From Allobosea sp. CRIB-10 (GTDB lineage Bacteria; Pseudomonadota; Alphaproteobacteria; Rhizobiales; Beijerinckiaceae), in NCBI RefSeq assembly GCF_900112185.1, contig NZ_FOKP01000010.1, positions 1 through 64,000 on the forward strand: DNA of 64,000 bases, in the 5' to 3' direction. A program made the translations under genes and the position numbers. The notes below the pieces were generated by a model, which saw only the letters and a list, made by a program, of their open reading frames with translations, searched no databases and had not been told where the DNA came from. Positions 33,522 through 47,056 of this stretch are shown one piece after another. Within the stretch, counting starts at the first letter, position 1, and each line of letters opens with the position of its first letter.

Positions 33522-34431
33522 GCTTTCGGGCCCGGTAGGCCCGAGCAAGGCGTTCATCGTCGGCAACCTCGCCGCCTGCTCCTTCCTCTGGGGGAGCAGC
33601 TATCTGTTCATCAAGCTGATGGCCGGCGAGGTCACGCCCTGGGCGATCGCGGCCGGGCGCGGCCTGCTTGGCGCGGCGACGCTCGCGCTCTTCGTTGCGG
33701 CGCGCGGCCAGAGCCCGCTGCCGCGTCGCCACGAGTTCCGGCACTGGCTCGTGCTTGGCACCTGCAATGGCTGGTTGCCGAATGTCCTCGTCGCCTATGC
33801 GCTGATCCAGCTCGCCAGCGGGCCGGCAGCGATGATCCAGGCAGCCGGGCCGCTGGTCACGGCGCTGTTCGCGCATCTCCTGTTCGCCGAAGAGCGCCTG
33901 ACCCGGCGTCGCCTCGCCGGCGTCCTCGTCGGCATGGCCGGGGTCGCCATCCTGATCGGGCCGCGCCTGGTCGAGGGCGGCGGCTCGGCGCTCAGCGTCT
34001 TCGCCATGGTCGGCGCGATGCTGTCCTATGCCTGCGCCAATCTCTACACGCGCGTGGTGCCGCAAAAGGCCGGCGATCCGATCCGGCTCGCGCTCGGCCA
34101 GCAGATGGTCTCCGGCTCCAGCGCGCTGCTGCTGACGCTGATCTTCGCAGGCGGGGCGGCGCTCGCGGCGCTGGCGCCGCATTGGCAGGCCGTGCTGGCG
34201 CTCGGCGTGTTCGCGACGGCGCTGCCAGTGACCTTCTTCATGCGATTGATCCGCGCCGCCGGGCCGACGCGTGCGGCGATGACCGGTTATCTCGTGCCGG
34301 CGGTCGCTGCCGTCATGGGTGTGCTCGTGCTCGGCGAAACGCTGGAGTTGCGGCAAATCATCGGTGGTTGCATCATCCTCGCAGGCGTCTTCCTGGTCTC
34401 GACGGCGCCTGCGGGGGGACGAGCCAGATGA
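33490..34431 (+). CDS. EamA/DMT-family permease
   Basis: A 313-residue, ten-helix transporter with two EamA repeats. The first starts at [20 protein letters not shown]; the second includes [35 protein letters not shown]. Substrate unknown. ATG 33490 overlaps the argJ end, and the stop overlaps the next gene (ATGA), so argJ, this gene, the lipoprotein and mutT appear to form one transcript. Confidence 0.85.
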   Translation: MSRSTATTAPELSGPVGPSKAFIVGNLAACSFLWGSSYLFIKLMAGEVTPWAIAAGRGLLGAATLALFVAARGQSPLPRRHEFRHWLVLGTCNGWLPNVLVAYALIQLASGPAAMIQAAGPLVTALFAHLLFAEERLTRRRLAGVLVGMAGVAILIGPRLVEGGGSALSVFAMVGAMLSYACANLYTRVVPQKAGDPIRLALGQQMVSGSSALLLTLIFAGGAALAALAPHWQAVLALGVFATALPVTFFMRLIRAAGPTRAAMTGYLVPAVAAVMGVLVLGETLELRQIIGGCIILAGVFLVSTAPAGGRAR

Positions 34432-34934
34432 CAAGAATCGCATGCGTGCTGGGCCTCGCGGCCCTGCTGGGTGCCTGTGTGCAGGGACCGGTGACGACGT
34501 CATCCTTCTCGGCGGAGGAGGCGGCCTTCATCCGCAAAGCCGGAACCGGGGTCATCGTCGGCCATGCCTTCCGGACGCGCTCAAAGGGGCAGGTGGTCAA
34601 TGCCGCAGGCGAGGTCGTCAGGCTGATCCCGGCGACCGCCTATGCCCGCGAGCGTTTCACGAGCGTCTTCGGTAGGGCCAAGTTCCTGCCGCACTGGCGC
34701 TATCCGAACGAGCAGGTCGATCCGCGCTATGCCGAGTTGACCCGCACCACCAAGACGACGGCGCGCGGGCAGTTCAGCTTCGACAAGGTCGCGCCCGGCA
34801 CCTATTTCGTCTCGACCCAGGTGATCTGGGGCGAGGAAGACCAGGTTTTCCGCGAGGGCGGCACGGTCTATGACGAGGTTACGCTGACCGGCAAGGAAAC
34901 CGAGCCGGTCGAGGTCATCCTCTCGGGACATTAG
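34428..34934 (+). CDS. Small lipoprotein with a carboxypeptidase-regulatory-like fold
   Basis: A 168-residue lipoprotein with lipobox LLGAC at about residue 17. The rest is beta-rich, with RGQFSFDKVAPGTYFVSTQV, the pattern of a carboxypeptidase regulatory-like (transthyretin-like) domain. I do not recognise a named family. It starts at ATG 34428, overlapping the permease stop by 4 bp. Confidence 0.75.
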   Translation: MTRIACVLGLAALLGACVQGPVTTSSFSAEEAAFIRKAGTGVIVGHAFRTRSKGQVVNAAGEVVRLIPATAYARERFTSVFGRAKFLPHWRYPNEQVDPRYAELTRTTKTTARGQFSFDKVAPGTYFVSTQVIWGEEDQVFREGGTVYDEVTLTGKETEPVEVILSGH

Positions 34935-34940
34935 CCTTTC

Positions 34941-35345
34941 GTGAAACTGCTGCTCGTCGTCGCCTGCGCGCTGATCGATTCCGACAATCGCGTGCTCGTC
35001 ACCCAACGTCCCGAAGGCAAGTCGCTCGCGGGCCTCTGGGAGTTTCCCGGCGGCAAGCTGGAGGCCGGCGAGCGGCCGGAGCCGGCGCTGATCCGCGAGC
35101 TTTCCGAGGAGCTCGGCATCGAGGTGAAGGAGGCCTGCCTCGCGCCGCTGACCTTCGCCAGCTACGCCTATCCCGACTTCCACCTCCTGATGCCGCTCTA
35201 TATCTGCCGGCGCTGGGAGGGGACGGTGATGTCACGCGAAGGGCAGGCGCTGAAATGGGTGCGTCCCGGCAGATTGCGCGATCTCGCCATGCCGCCTGCC
35301 GACGAACCGCTGATCCCGCCGCTGGTGGATTTGCTCGGCGCCTAG
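34941..35345 (+). CDS. mutT: Nudix hydrolase, MutT (8-oxo-dGTP diphosphatase) type
   Basis: A 134-residue Nudix protein. The Nudix box GGKLEAGERPEPALIRELSE continues EELGI, an exact match to GX5EX7REUXEEXGU. The LAGLWEFPGGK block preceding it is typical of MutT, which removes 8-oxo-dGTP from the nucleotide pool. It begins with GTG and lies six bases after the lipoprotein gene. Confidence 0.92.
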   Translation: MKLLLVVACALIDSDNRVLVTQRPEGKSLAGLWEFPGGKLEAGERPEPALIRELSEELGIEVKEACLAPLTFASYAYPDFHLLMPLYICRRWEGTVMSREGQALKWVRPGRLRDLAMPPADEPLIPPLVDLLGA

Positions 35346-35353
35346 GAAAGGCC

Positions 35354-35460
35354 GTCATTCTCGGGCGGAGCGAAGCGCAGACCCGAGAATCTCATGACGA
35401 GAAGGCGCAGACCGGAGGCTCTTCCGGCCAGAGATGCTCGGGGCAAGCCCGAGCATGACG
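35354..35460. repeat. Dispersed REP-like palindromic element
   Basis: Two hairpins bracket the element: ATTCTCGGG/CCCGAGAAT (35357-35365 and 35382-35390) and ATGCTCGGG/CCCGAGCAT (35434-35442 and 35448-35456). The outer ends GTCAT and ATGAC are mutually complementary. This is the style of mosaic intergenic palindrome that recurs in Rhizobiales genomes. It lies between mutT and the convergent gltD end and may also stabilise both transcripts. Confidence 0.7.
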
Positions 35461-35476
35461 CGCATTGGCCCGCCGC

Positions 35477-36901
<1,425 letters not shown>

Positions 36902-36921
36902 CGTCTCATCCGCCTGTTCGA

Positions 36922-41658
<4,737 letters not shown>

Positions 41659-42242
41659 CGTCGCCTCCGCCCGCATCGGTCCCGCAGCATCGGCGCGAGA
41701 ACCAGCCAAAGTCCACCGCCGCTCCGGCTTCCACCTTGGCGAGCAAGGATCGGGCCGGTCCGGCTTTATTCTCGGTTTGCGAAGGTTGCTTGCGCCGGTC
41801 TGGTCTTGCGCCCGCGTCCTCCGCAGGCGCCTCGGGCGTTAAGCCCTGCCGCGCCTGGTCACGCCGCCGTTTTGCCGGCGGCGCGCGTCGTACGGTTGGC
41901 TTTGGCTTTATTCGCCGTACCTCCCGTCATGGTCCGCTCCATCCGCCAGCGCCGGGGCCTCGGCGAGGCCCACTCTGAAAATGGGACAGCATAGCTGTCC
42001 TATTGCCTTGACCTTGCCAGAATTCCAATCTGGGCACAAGCGGCGATTTTGCACTGCGGCGACATTTTATTGCTATCTGCATAGGTGTCTCGACATTTTC
42101 GCATCGCGCGGGCCCGCGAGCCAAGCCGGAAGTTGTCGATCGCGGGAATCAGGGCTGCTCTGCGTCGCGACCGATTGCGCCGCGGCAGGAGGCTGCTTAT
42201 CCGTCGCACTCCCCGCAGCAGCCCGCCGGATACGAGCCTGCC
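41659..42242. promoter_or_regulatory. 584-bp divergent intergenic region between gltB and the threonine aldolase gene
   Basis: I find no credible gene. The gltB-proximal 250 bp is GC-rich. The centre (about 41970-42110) is A/T-richer and likely promoter-bearing. It contains a palindrome at 41984-42000 and two copies of CGACATTTT around 42060-42100. No riboswitch or attenuator was recognised. Confidence 0.45.
41984..42000. promoter_or_regulatory. Operator-like palindrome GGACAGC-ATA-GCTGTCC
   Basis: A perfect 7-bp inverted repeat with a 3-bp centre, in the A/T-richer middle of the gltB/threonine aldolase spacer. It has the form of a dimeric regulator site. No U-tract follows and it is not next to a gene end, so it is unlikely to be a terminator. 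The cognate regulator is unknown. Confidence 0.4.
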
Positions 42243-43301
42243 ATGAATTTCGTCAGCGACAATCTGGCCGGGGCGAGCGCGCCGGTGATGCAGGCGATGG
42301 CGGCGGCCAATGACGGATTCGCTGCAGCCTATGGCAACGACGCCTGGACGAAGCGGGTCGAGGCCCTGTTTGCCGAGTTGTTCGAGCGCGAGGTCGCGGT
42401 CTTTCTCGTCACCACCGGCACGGCGGCGAATTCACTGGCGCTGGCGAGCCTGGTCCAGCCCTGGGGGGCGGTGCTCTGCCATCACGAGGCGCATATCGCG
42501 GCCGATGAATGCGGCGCGCCGGAATTCTTCACCGGTGGGGCCAAGATCGTCGGCCTGTCCGGAGATGGCTGCAAGCTTGCTCCGGAGGTCGTCACTGAAC
42601 AGCTCGCACGCATGCGGGCGGGCGCCACACATCAGGTGCAGCCGCAGATGCTGTCGATCACGCAGGCAACCGAGTGCGGGCTGGTCTACCGGCCGGACGA
42701 GATCGCGGCGCTGAAGCAGGCGATCGCGTCGCGCGGGCTGAAGCTGCACATGGATGGCGCCCGCTTCGCCAATGCGGTCGCGGCGCTCGGTTGCGCGCCC
42801 GCCGAGATCACCTGGAGAGCGGGCGTCGACGTGCTGTCCTTCGGCGGCACCAAAAACGGTGCCTTCGCCGCGGAAGCGGTGATCGTCTTCGATCCGGCCG
42901 ATGCGGGTGAGATGCCCTGGCGGCGCAAGCGGGCCGGGCACACTTTGTCCAAGGGTCGGCTGATCGGGGCACAGTTCGAGGGGGTGCTGGCCGGCGGCCA
43001 CTGGCTCGACCTCGCCCGCCACGCCAATGCGATGGCCGCGCGTCTCGCTGCTGCTGTCGAAGCAGCAGGCAGGCTCCGTTTGGCCTGGGCCTGCGAGGCG
43101 AACGAGGTCTTCCTGGTACTGCCGCCGCAGGCGCAAGCGGCACTGGCGGCGCATGGCGTGCAGTACATCGTCTGGTCGGGCGAAGCCTTGCCGGACCGGG
43201 AGCGCCTGCAGCCCGGCGAGGTGGTCGGCCGCTTCGTCTGCTCCTTCGCGACGCAAGCAGAAGAGGTCGACCGGCTCGCGGCTGCGCTGGCCGGCGCCTG
43301 A
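42243..43301 (+). CDS. Low-specificity L-threonine aldolase
   Basis: A 352-residue fold-type I PLP enzyme. The N-terminus MNFVSDNLAGASAPVMQAM, TTGTAANSLALASLV, HMDGARFANAVAALG and the PLP-lysine in LSFGGTKNGAFAAE are characteristic. It cleaves threonine or beta-hydroxy amino acids to glycine and an aldehyde. It is divergent from gltB, and I see no operon partner downstream. Confidence 0.92.
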   Translation: MNFVSDNLAGASAPVMQAMAAANDGFAAAYGNDAWTKRVEALFAELFEREVAVFLVTTGTAANSLALASLVQPWGAVLCHHEAHIAADECGAPEFFTGGAKIVGLSGDGCKLAPEVVTEQLARMRAGATHQVQPQMLSITQATECGLVYRPDEIAALKQAIASRGLKLHMDGARFANAVAALGCAPAEITWRAGVDVLSFGGTKNGAFAAEAVIVFDPADAGEMPWRRKRAGHTLSKGRLIGAQFEGVLAGGHWLDLARHANAMAARLAAAVEAAGRLRLAWACEANEVFLVLPPQAQAALAAHGVQYIVWSGEALPDRERLQPGEVVGRFVCSFATQAEEVDRLAAALAGA

Positions 43302-43403
43302 ACGTCGAAGAACGCCTGTTTCGCAGCGGAATCACGCCGCAAGCGCGCCGCAATCCTTACCGAGAACTGAAGGCTGCGAATTTCGTCTGACAGAGGACAG
43401 ACC

Positions 43404-44216
43404 ATGGCAGTCTTCGTTTCGCCCGTCGTGCCGCGCCCGTTCCGGCGCCGGCTGGCCGGTCTCACCGTCCTGGCCGTCATGGCCGGCGCGAGCGGCCCGG
43501 CCCTGGCGCAGCTCGATGATTATGGCGGTGGCTATGCCCGTTACGGCTATGGCTACGATTATGATGACGGCTACGGCTATGGCCGTCGCTACGAATACGT
43601 GCCTGCCCGGCCTGCGCCGATCCCGCCGCGTGCGGTAGAACGGATCGCCTTGCAGGAATTCGGCCTGCGCGAGGTGCAGCGCACGGTGCGCACCCGCTCG
43701 GCCATCGTCGTCGATGGCCTGGCGGCGAACGGATCGCGGGTGCGGCTGGTCATAGACCGCTTCAACGGCGAGCTGATCGACCGGATCGTGCTGCAGCCGC
43801 CGCCGCGAACCGTCAGGCTCGACCCGCGCGAGGAGGAGCGCCCCGCGCCGAAAAAGCTGACGCCGCGTCCGCCGGAGCGTCCGGCCGCGCTGAAGCCGGC
43901 GCAGCCGCCGGCCGAGGCGAGCGCGCCGGCGACAGTTGCGCCACCGTCACCGGCAGCCCCGAAGCCCGATGCTGCTCCGGCGAAGCCGACTGCGGTGCCG
44001 GCCGTCGCGCCGAAGGACATCGGCAAGCCGAAGCTGGTCAATCCGCAGGATGTCCGCGGAGCGGACGAGCCCGATCGTCCGCCACCGCTGGCAAGGGCGC
44101 ATCCGAGCGGCATTCCGACGCCGGACACGACCCTGCCGCCGGTTCAGATCGAGGAGATGAAGACGGCGCAGCCAAAGCCGGAAACTCCGATCGCGCCGGT
44201 CAACCCGCCGAACTGA
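43404..44216 (+). CDS. Secreted protein with PepSY-like domain and Pro/Ala-rich tail
   Basis: A 270-residue exported protein. The signal peptide ends at GPALAQ (about residue 36). A Gly/Tyr/Asp-rich stretch follows (YARYGYGYDYDDGYGYG). A ~60-residue globular part resembles PepSY (RIALQEFGLREVQRTVRTRS, then LVIDRFNGELIDRIVL). The C-terminal half is a Pro/Ala/Lys-rich low-complexity tail. Such tails often span periplasm or peptidoglycan. Function unknown; similar proteins occur in many Rhizobiales. Confidence 0.7.
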   Translation: MAVFVSPVVPRPFRRRLAGLTVLAVMAGASGPALAQLDDYGGGYARYGYGYDYDDGYGYGRRYEYVPARPAPIPPRAVERIALQEFGLREVQRTVRTRSAIVVDGLAANGSRVRLVIDRFNGELIDRIVLQPPPRTVRLDPREEERPAPKKLTPRPPERPAALKPAQPPAEASAPATVAPPSPAAPKPDAAPAKPTAVPAVAPKDIGKPKLVNPQDVRGADEPDRPPPLARAHPSGIPTPDTTLPPVQIEEMKTAQPKPETPIAPVNPPN

Positions 44217-44239
44217 GCTCGCGCAACCACGCATGAAAG

Positions 44240-44267
44240 GAGCCTTCCCGGTTTCCCGGGAAGGCTC
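44240..44267. terminator. Bidirectional hairpin between the PepSY-like gene and hsp20
   Basis: GAGCCTTCCCGG (44240-44251), loop TTTC, CCGGGAAGGCTC (44256-44267): a 12-bp perfect stem between two convergent genes. U-tracts are short on both sides. Confidence 0.7.
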
Positions 44268-44306
44268 TCATGTTTCAGGCTGGCGATGTTGCCGTTCAGG
44301 CGAGAG

Positions 44307-44768
44307 TTACGCGGCCTTACGGGCTTCGATCACCTTGGCGCCCTGCGCGCCGATCGGGATCAGCCGGGGCTTCTTGGCCTCGGGGATCTCGCGGACGAGA
44401 TCGATGTGGAGCAAACCGTGCTCGAGGCTGGCGCCGGTGACCTGGACGTAGTCGGCGAGCTGGAAGCGGCGCTCGAAGGCGCGGGCGGCGATGCCCTGGT
44501 GTAGGACCTCGCGCTTGTCGGCGTCATCGGCGGCTTTCTTCTCGCCGCGGACGGTCAGCGCGTTCTCCTTGCTCTCGATCGAGAGGTCGGATTCACCGAA
44601 ACCGGCGACCGCGATCGAGATACGATAGGCGTTCTCGGCGGTGCGCTCGATATTGTAGGGCGGATAGCTCGGGGCGTTGTCGACGCTGGTGGCCTGGTCG
44701 AGCAACGAGAACAGGCGGTCGAAGCCGACGGTCGAGCGATAGAGCGGGGAAAGATCGTAGGAACGCAT
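44307..44768 (-). CDS. Hsp20/IbpA-family small heat-shock protein
   Basis: A 153-residue sHsp. The N-terminus MRSYDLSPLYRSTVGFDRLF matches IbpA-type proteins. The alpha-crystallin domain covers about residues 35-130 (PYNIERTAENAYRISIAVAG, GLLHIDLVREIPE). The C-terminal IxI-type motif is PRLIPIG. It binds unfolding proteins in an ATP-independent way. The leader carries a likely ROSE thermometer and RpoH promoter, so heat-shock control is expected at both transcription and translation. Confidence 0.94.
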   Translation of the reverse strand: MRSYDLSPLYRSTVGFDRLFSLLDQATSVDNAPSYPPYNIERTAENAYRISIAVAGFGESDLSIESKENALTVRGEKKAADDADKREVLHQGIAARAFERRFQLADYVQVTGASLEHGLLHIDLVREIPEAKKPRLIPIGAQGAKVIEARKAA

Positions 44769-44867
44769 GATTGTCCTCCAAGGGAAGCGACATTCGTGTC
44801 AGCCCGCCTCGTCATGAGCGCGGGCCAGGTCTCGGTTCGCACAGCCGCTTGGCGGCCTGCGCAATAA
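44769..44867 (-). promoter_or_regulatory. ROSE-like RNA thermometer in the hsp20 leader
   Basis: Reading the minus strand toward the ATG, three stems appear. The first is GCAGGCCGC/GCGGCTGTGC-like, the second GCCCGC/GCGGGC. The last hairpin is TCGCTTCC, loop CTT, GGAGGA, with the Shine-Dalgarno GGAGG paired to CTTCC. TCGCT matches the U(U/C)GCU signature that masks the ribosome site in ROSE elements of rhizobial sHsp genes. Heat would melt this last hairpin. Folding was done by eye. Confidence 0.7.
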
Positions 44868-44869
44868 TG

Positions 44870-44897
44870 ATCTGGGTGGCATTTCCGGCTTTTCAAG
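44870..44897 (-). promoter_or_regulatory. Probable RpoH (sigma-32) promoter of hsp20
   Basis: CTTGAAA (44897-44891), a 14-bp spacer and CCCAGAT (44876-44870) fit the sigma-32 form CTTGAAA-N13-15-CCCCATnT, with an exact -35 and a partial -10. It sits just upstream of the ROSE-like leader, as in other rhizobial ROSE-controlled genes. Confidence 0.65.
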
Positions 44898-44945
44898 AGC
44901 CGCGCCCGACGGGCATAACGGAGCGATGAGTCAGCCGGAGCGCCG

Positions 44946-46016
44946 ATGACGCAGGCCGAGTTCTTCCATCAGCCGGACTATCCGGTGCCCGGCCACGGCA
45001 AGGTCTGGTCTGCTCAGACCGGCGATGGCGCGCGGCTACGTATGGCGAGCTGGCGCCCGAGCGTACGGCGGGAGAATGGCACGATCCTCCTCGCCCAGGG
45101 GCGCGCCGAGTTCATCGAGCGCTACAGCGAGACGATCGCTGAGCTGCGCCGCCGCGGCTTTCATGTCCTGACCTTCGACTGGCGCGGGCAGGGCGGCTCG
45201 CAGCGCTTCACCGGCCGGCAGCGCAAGGGCCATGTCGGCCGTCTCGTGCATTACGAGCGCGACCTGGCCCTGGTCATGGCGCAGTTGCAGGAGCGCTTTC
45301 CGCCGCCCTATTTCGCCCTGGCGCATTCGATGGGTGCGGCGCTCTGCCTCGACGCCGCCAGGCGCGCGGCGCTGCCGGTGGAGCGGCTGGTCGCGATCGC
45401 GCCGATGCTCGGCATCAGCATGATCGAGAATCCGCGCGGCGCGCGCTGGCTGGCGCGGGTGCTGTACTGGCTCGGCTTCGGCAAGGCTTTCGTGCCCGGC
45501 GGCGGCGACACCGCGATCGGCACCAAGCCGTTCGAGGGCAACCGGCTGAGCTCCGACCCCGTCCGCTATGCCCGCAACGCGGCCTTGTCCGCCGCGGCGC
45601 GCGAGCTCGCGATCGGCGATCCCAGCGTCGGCTGGGTCCATGCCGCCTTCCAGCTGATGGACCGGCTGGCGCAGCCGCGCGCGCCGCTCGAAGTGCGCGT
45701 GCCGACATTGATCATCGCCGCGGGGCAGGACCCCGTCGTGTCGACGCCGGCGATCGAGCGCTTCGCGGCGCGGCTCAAGACCGGCTCGGCCCTGGTGCTG
45801 CCGGCGGCGCGCCACGAGATCCTGATGGAAACCGATGCGATCCGGGCGCAGTTTTGGGCCGCCTTCGACGCCTTCGTCCCCGGCGAGGAGTTGCCGGTTG
45901 AGCAGGCTGCGGCGCCGGCTTCAGCCGTTGAGCAAAGCGAGCGCAGCCTGGTGCAGGGTCTTGTTGCCGGCGGCGAGGATGGTGCCGCCCTGGGCGGCGC
46001 TGCCGCCGTCCCATGA
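44946..46016 (+). CDS. Alpha/beta hydrolase, lysophospholipase (PldB) type
   Basis: A 356-residue serine hydrolase. GRAEFIERY and FDWRGQGGSQR are typical of monoglyceride/lysophospholipase hydrolases. The nucleophile elbow is AHSMGAALCL, the acid is in IIAAGQDPVVS and the histidine in LPAARHEILMETD. The last ~30 residues (from about EQAAAPASA) run antisense through the end of hisN, giving a 96-bp convergent overlap. That tail is probably not part of the ancestral fold. No signal peptide. Confidence 0.88.
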   Translation: MTQAEFFHQPDYPVPGHGKVWSAQTGDGARLRMASWRPSVRRENGTILLAQGRAEFIERYSETIAELRRRGFHVLTFDWRGQGGSQRFTGRQRKGHVGRLVHYERDLALVMAQLQERFPPPYFALAHSMGAALCLDAARRAALPVERLVAIAPMLGISMIENPRGARWLARVLYWLGFGKAFVPGGGDTAIGTKPFEGNRLSSDPVRYARNAALSAAARELAIGDPSVGWVHAAFQLMDRLAQPRAPLEVRVPTLIIAAGQDPVVSTPAIERFAARLKTGSALVLPAARHEILMETDAIRAQFWAAFDAFVPGEELPVEQAAAPASAVEQSERSLVQGLVAGGEDGAALGGAAAVP

Positions 46017-46703
46017 GGTGACGATGCCGCCGGCGCCCTCGATGATCGGGATCAGCGCGACGATGTCATAGGCCTTCAGCCCGCTCTCGATGACGAGATC
46101 GACATGGCCGGCGGCGAGCATGCAATAGGCATAGCAGTCACAGCCATAGCGGGCCATGCGCACGGCGCTCTCGACGCGCTGATAGGCGAGCTTCTGCCCA
46201 TCCGCGAAGAGATGCGGGCTCGTCGTCATCAGCGTCGCCTCGGCGAGATCGGTCACCTGCCGCGTATGCAGCGTGCGCGGGCCGTTCGGCCCCTCGTAGC
46301 GCGCCACGCGGCCGTCGCCGGAGAAGCGCTCGCCGGTGAAAGGCTGGTTCATCATGCCGTAGACCGGCACGCCGTTGCGGGTCAGCCCGATCAGCGTGCC
46401 CCAGACGGGGATGCCGGAGATGAAGGCGCGGGTGCCGTCGATCGGATCGAGCACCCAGACATAATCGGCGTCGGCATTCTCAGAGCCGAACTCCTCGCCG
46501 AGGATGCCATGGGCCGGAAAGGTGCGCCTGATCAGGTTGCGCATCACGTCCTCGCCGGCGCGATCACCTTCGGTGACCGGGTCGAAGACGCCGCCGCCGG
46601 ACTTGTCCTCGGCGGTATGCCGGGCACGGAAGAAGGGCAGGATCGCCTGGCCCGAGAGGGTAGCCAGCTTGGAGACGAACTCCGTGAAATCGACCGCGCT
46701 CAT
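45921..46703 (-). CDS. hisN: Histidinol-phosphatase, inositol-monophosphatase family
   Basis: A 260-residue IMPase-fold phosphatase. Metal ligands are in GEEFGSENADADYVWVLDPI, then DGTRAFISG, and a second aspartate in GLKAYDIVALIPIIEGAGG. The overall sequence matches the histidinol-phosphatase (HisN) branch used in many Actinobacteria and Alphaproteobacteria, rather than SuhB. The MmgR-type sRNA gene lies immediately upstream and divergent, the arrangement from which the Rfam name suhB for that RNA derives. ATG 46703 gives the standard length. Confidence 0.9.
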   Translation of the reverse strand: MSAVDFTEFVSKLATLSGQAILPFFRARHTAEDKSGGGVFDPVTEGDRAGEDVMRNLIRRTFPAHGILGEEFGSENADADYVWVLDPIDGTRAFISGIPVWGTLIGLTRNGVPVYGMMNQPFTGERFSGDGRVARYEGPNGPRTLHTRQVTDLAEATLMTTSPHLFADGQKLAYQRVESAVRMARYGCDCYAYCMLAAGHVDLVIESGLKAYDIVALIPIIEGAGGIVTSWDGGSAAQGGTILAAGNKTLHQAALALLNG

Positions 46704-46854
46704 CCAGGCTTCCCTCGGCTCTCGTCCAGTTGCCGCCTTCATGCTGTGCGGCGGGCGGGATGACAAGCGTTGCAAGGCGGGACTGGTCAGGTCAGGACAG
46801 TTCAGCTCCATTCAGTTCTGCGATACTGGGCGACAGGCGACAAAAATTGTTCAT

Positions 46855-46875
46855 GCCATGCAAATTTTGCATGGC
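46855..46875. promoter_or_regulatory. 21-bp palindrome upstream of the sRNA promoter
   Basis: GCCATGCAAA and TTTGCATGGC form a perfect 10-bp inverted repeat around a single T. It is centred about 30 bp upstream of the proposed -35 of the sRNA and about 160 bp upstream of the divergent hisN start. It looks like a regulator operator; the protein is unknown. Confidence 0.5.
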
Positions 46876-46891
46876 CGGATTTGCGTTTGGG

Positions 46892-46920
46892 CTTGCTTTT
46901 TTGCGGCGCAATGAGTTATT
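46892..46920 (+). promoter_or_regulatory. Promoter of the MmgR-like sRNA with an embedded TTGC-GGC-GCAA box
   Basis: CTTGCT (46892-46897), a 17-bp spacer and GTTATT (46915-46920) fit an alphaproteobacterial sigma-70 promoter. Between them, at 46901-46911, lies TTGCGGCGCAA, whose core TGCGGCGCA fits the TGCRNYGCA pattern I recall for PhaR/AniA binding. A repressor there would block RNA polymerase. The start site is predicted near 46927. Confidence 0.5.
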
Positions 46921-46927
46921 GTGCACT

Positions 46928-47022
46928 GCGAAGGGGAGATTGCTTCAAACCTTCGTTGCCCTCCTTGGGCGTTTCCTCCCTAGACTTGGGCCGCCACGAA
47001 AGTGCGCGGCCCTCTTTCTTTT
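46928..47022 (+). ncRNA. mmgR: MmgR / alpha-r8 (Rfam suhB-type) trans-acting sRNA
   Basis: The exact decanucleotide TTTCCTCCCT occurs at 46972-46981, preceded by CCTCCTTGGGCG. This anti-Shine-Dalgarno-like stretch is the conserved core of the alpha-r8 sRNA family. It is followed by a terminator hairpin (GGGCCGCCAC, GAAA loop, GTG, bulged C, GCGGCCC at 46988-47012) and TCTTTCTTTT. The length and the position beside an IMPase-family gene fit. In Sinorhizobium, MmgR limits PHB granule accumulation, and its gene is reported to be repressed by AniA (PhaR) and activated by NtrC. The exact 5' end is estimated. Confidence 0.8.
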
Positions 47023-47056
47023 GTAGCCGGGGGCAATTGGCGGCCTCTGGCCGTCC

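Noticed and set aside
42002..42019. Sigma-54-like TGGCA-N7-GGCA sequence upstream of gltB
   Set aside because: GG and GC have the right spacing, but the -12 element is poor (AGGCA instead of TTGCA), and I see no paired NtrC sites.
41659..42242. Small-RNA or riboswitch in the gltB spacer
   Set aside because: No terminator with U-tract and no recognisable aptamer motif were found.
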